A stretch of DNA of 64,000 nucleotides from Larsenimonas rhizosphaerae (GTDB lineage Bacteria > Pseudomonadota > Gammaproteobacteria > Pseudomonadales > Halomonadaceae). The position numbers were made by a program, and so were the translations under genes. How positions within the stretch are numbered: the stretch's first letter is position 1; each line of letters begins with the position of its first letter. Below are positions 63,968 to 64,000 of this stretch, one piece after another. Location: the NCBI RefSeq assembly GCF_023700005.1, contig NZ_JAMLJK010000001.1:620001-684000 (forward strand), written 5' to 3'. Under the pieces are notes generated by a model. It worked only from the letters and a program-made list of their open reading frames with translations, had not been told where the DNA came from and searched no databases.

Positions 63968-64000
63968 AAAGGCAGGGGGCGAGGCGTGGCCGGGGGTTGC

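Overview
The window is a compact, GC-rich (roughly 58-60 % by eye) stretch of a Gram-negative gammaproteobacterial chromosome. Outer-membrane lipoproteins, a TonB receptor, glnE, a divergent trpI/trpBA pair and a class Ia nrdAB with two ATP-cones fit an oceanospirillal or pseudomonad-like genome. A Halomonadaceae member is my best guess, inferred from gene content and not proven. I found no tRNA, rRNA, CRISPR array, insertion sequence or phage gene. It reads as ordinary chromosome with several accessory cassettes.

Layout. 0-5.5 kb: the edge of a LysR regulator, a PRISE-type reductase, a LysE exporter with a frameshifted AraC gene, DUF2835, a diguanylate cyclase and RarD. 5.6-9.6 kb: an unusual three-gene envelope cassette (OmpA-domain lipoprotein, five-helix membrane protein with a long charged tail, exported vWA-like protein). 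9.8-22.8 kb: mostly housekeeping (DUF2501, inositol-phosphatase-like enzyme, Yip1 protein, SulP transporter with universal stress protein, uppP, acuI, dgkA, tpx, osmC, glnE, trhO). 23.0-26.2 kb: a D-glutamate/D-amino-acid catabolic operon (dgcN, dgcA, D-amino-acid aminotransferase) behind a leader that can fold strongly. 26.2-30.9 kb: a lipoprotein and a TAXI-TRAP transporter (binding protein, DUF1850, fused permease). 30.9-40.2 kb: a GAF/degenerate GGDEF/degenerate EAL protein, a flavin oxidoreductase, a K+-type channel, transaldolase, Dps, glycerate kinase, paired lipoproteins, a HIT protein and entericidin.

40.4-49.1 kb is an iron-uptake locus. It has a TonB-dependent receptor behind a Fur-like box, a VTT membrane protein, and an entCEB-viuB-entA operon with its own Fur-like box. 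It can make and activate 2,3-dihydroxybenzoate and reduce the ferric complex, but no NRPS condensing enzyme lies in the window. 49.2-54.2 kb: a HAD phosphatase, a LysR regulator and a formate-dehydrogenase-like operon (fdhD, an FdhF/YdeP-type molybdoenzyme, a small winged-helix-like protein) with an ATAG-N7-CTAT palindrome in front. 54.3-59.5 kb: an exported amidase, trpI, trpBA and an I78-type inhibitor lipoprotein. 59.6-64 kb: nrdAB on the minus strand, with a pair of NrdR-like boxes 31 bp apart and two near-consensus DnaA boxes upstream.

The best candidates for undescribed biology are the OmpA/membrane/vWA cassette, the structured leader before dgcN, and the paired palindromes upstream of transaldolase.
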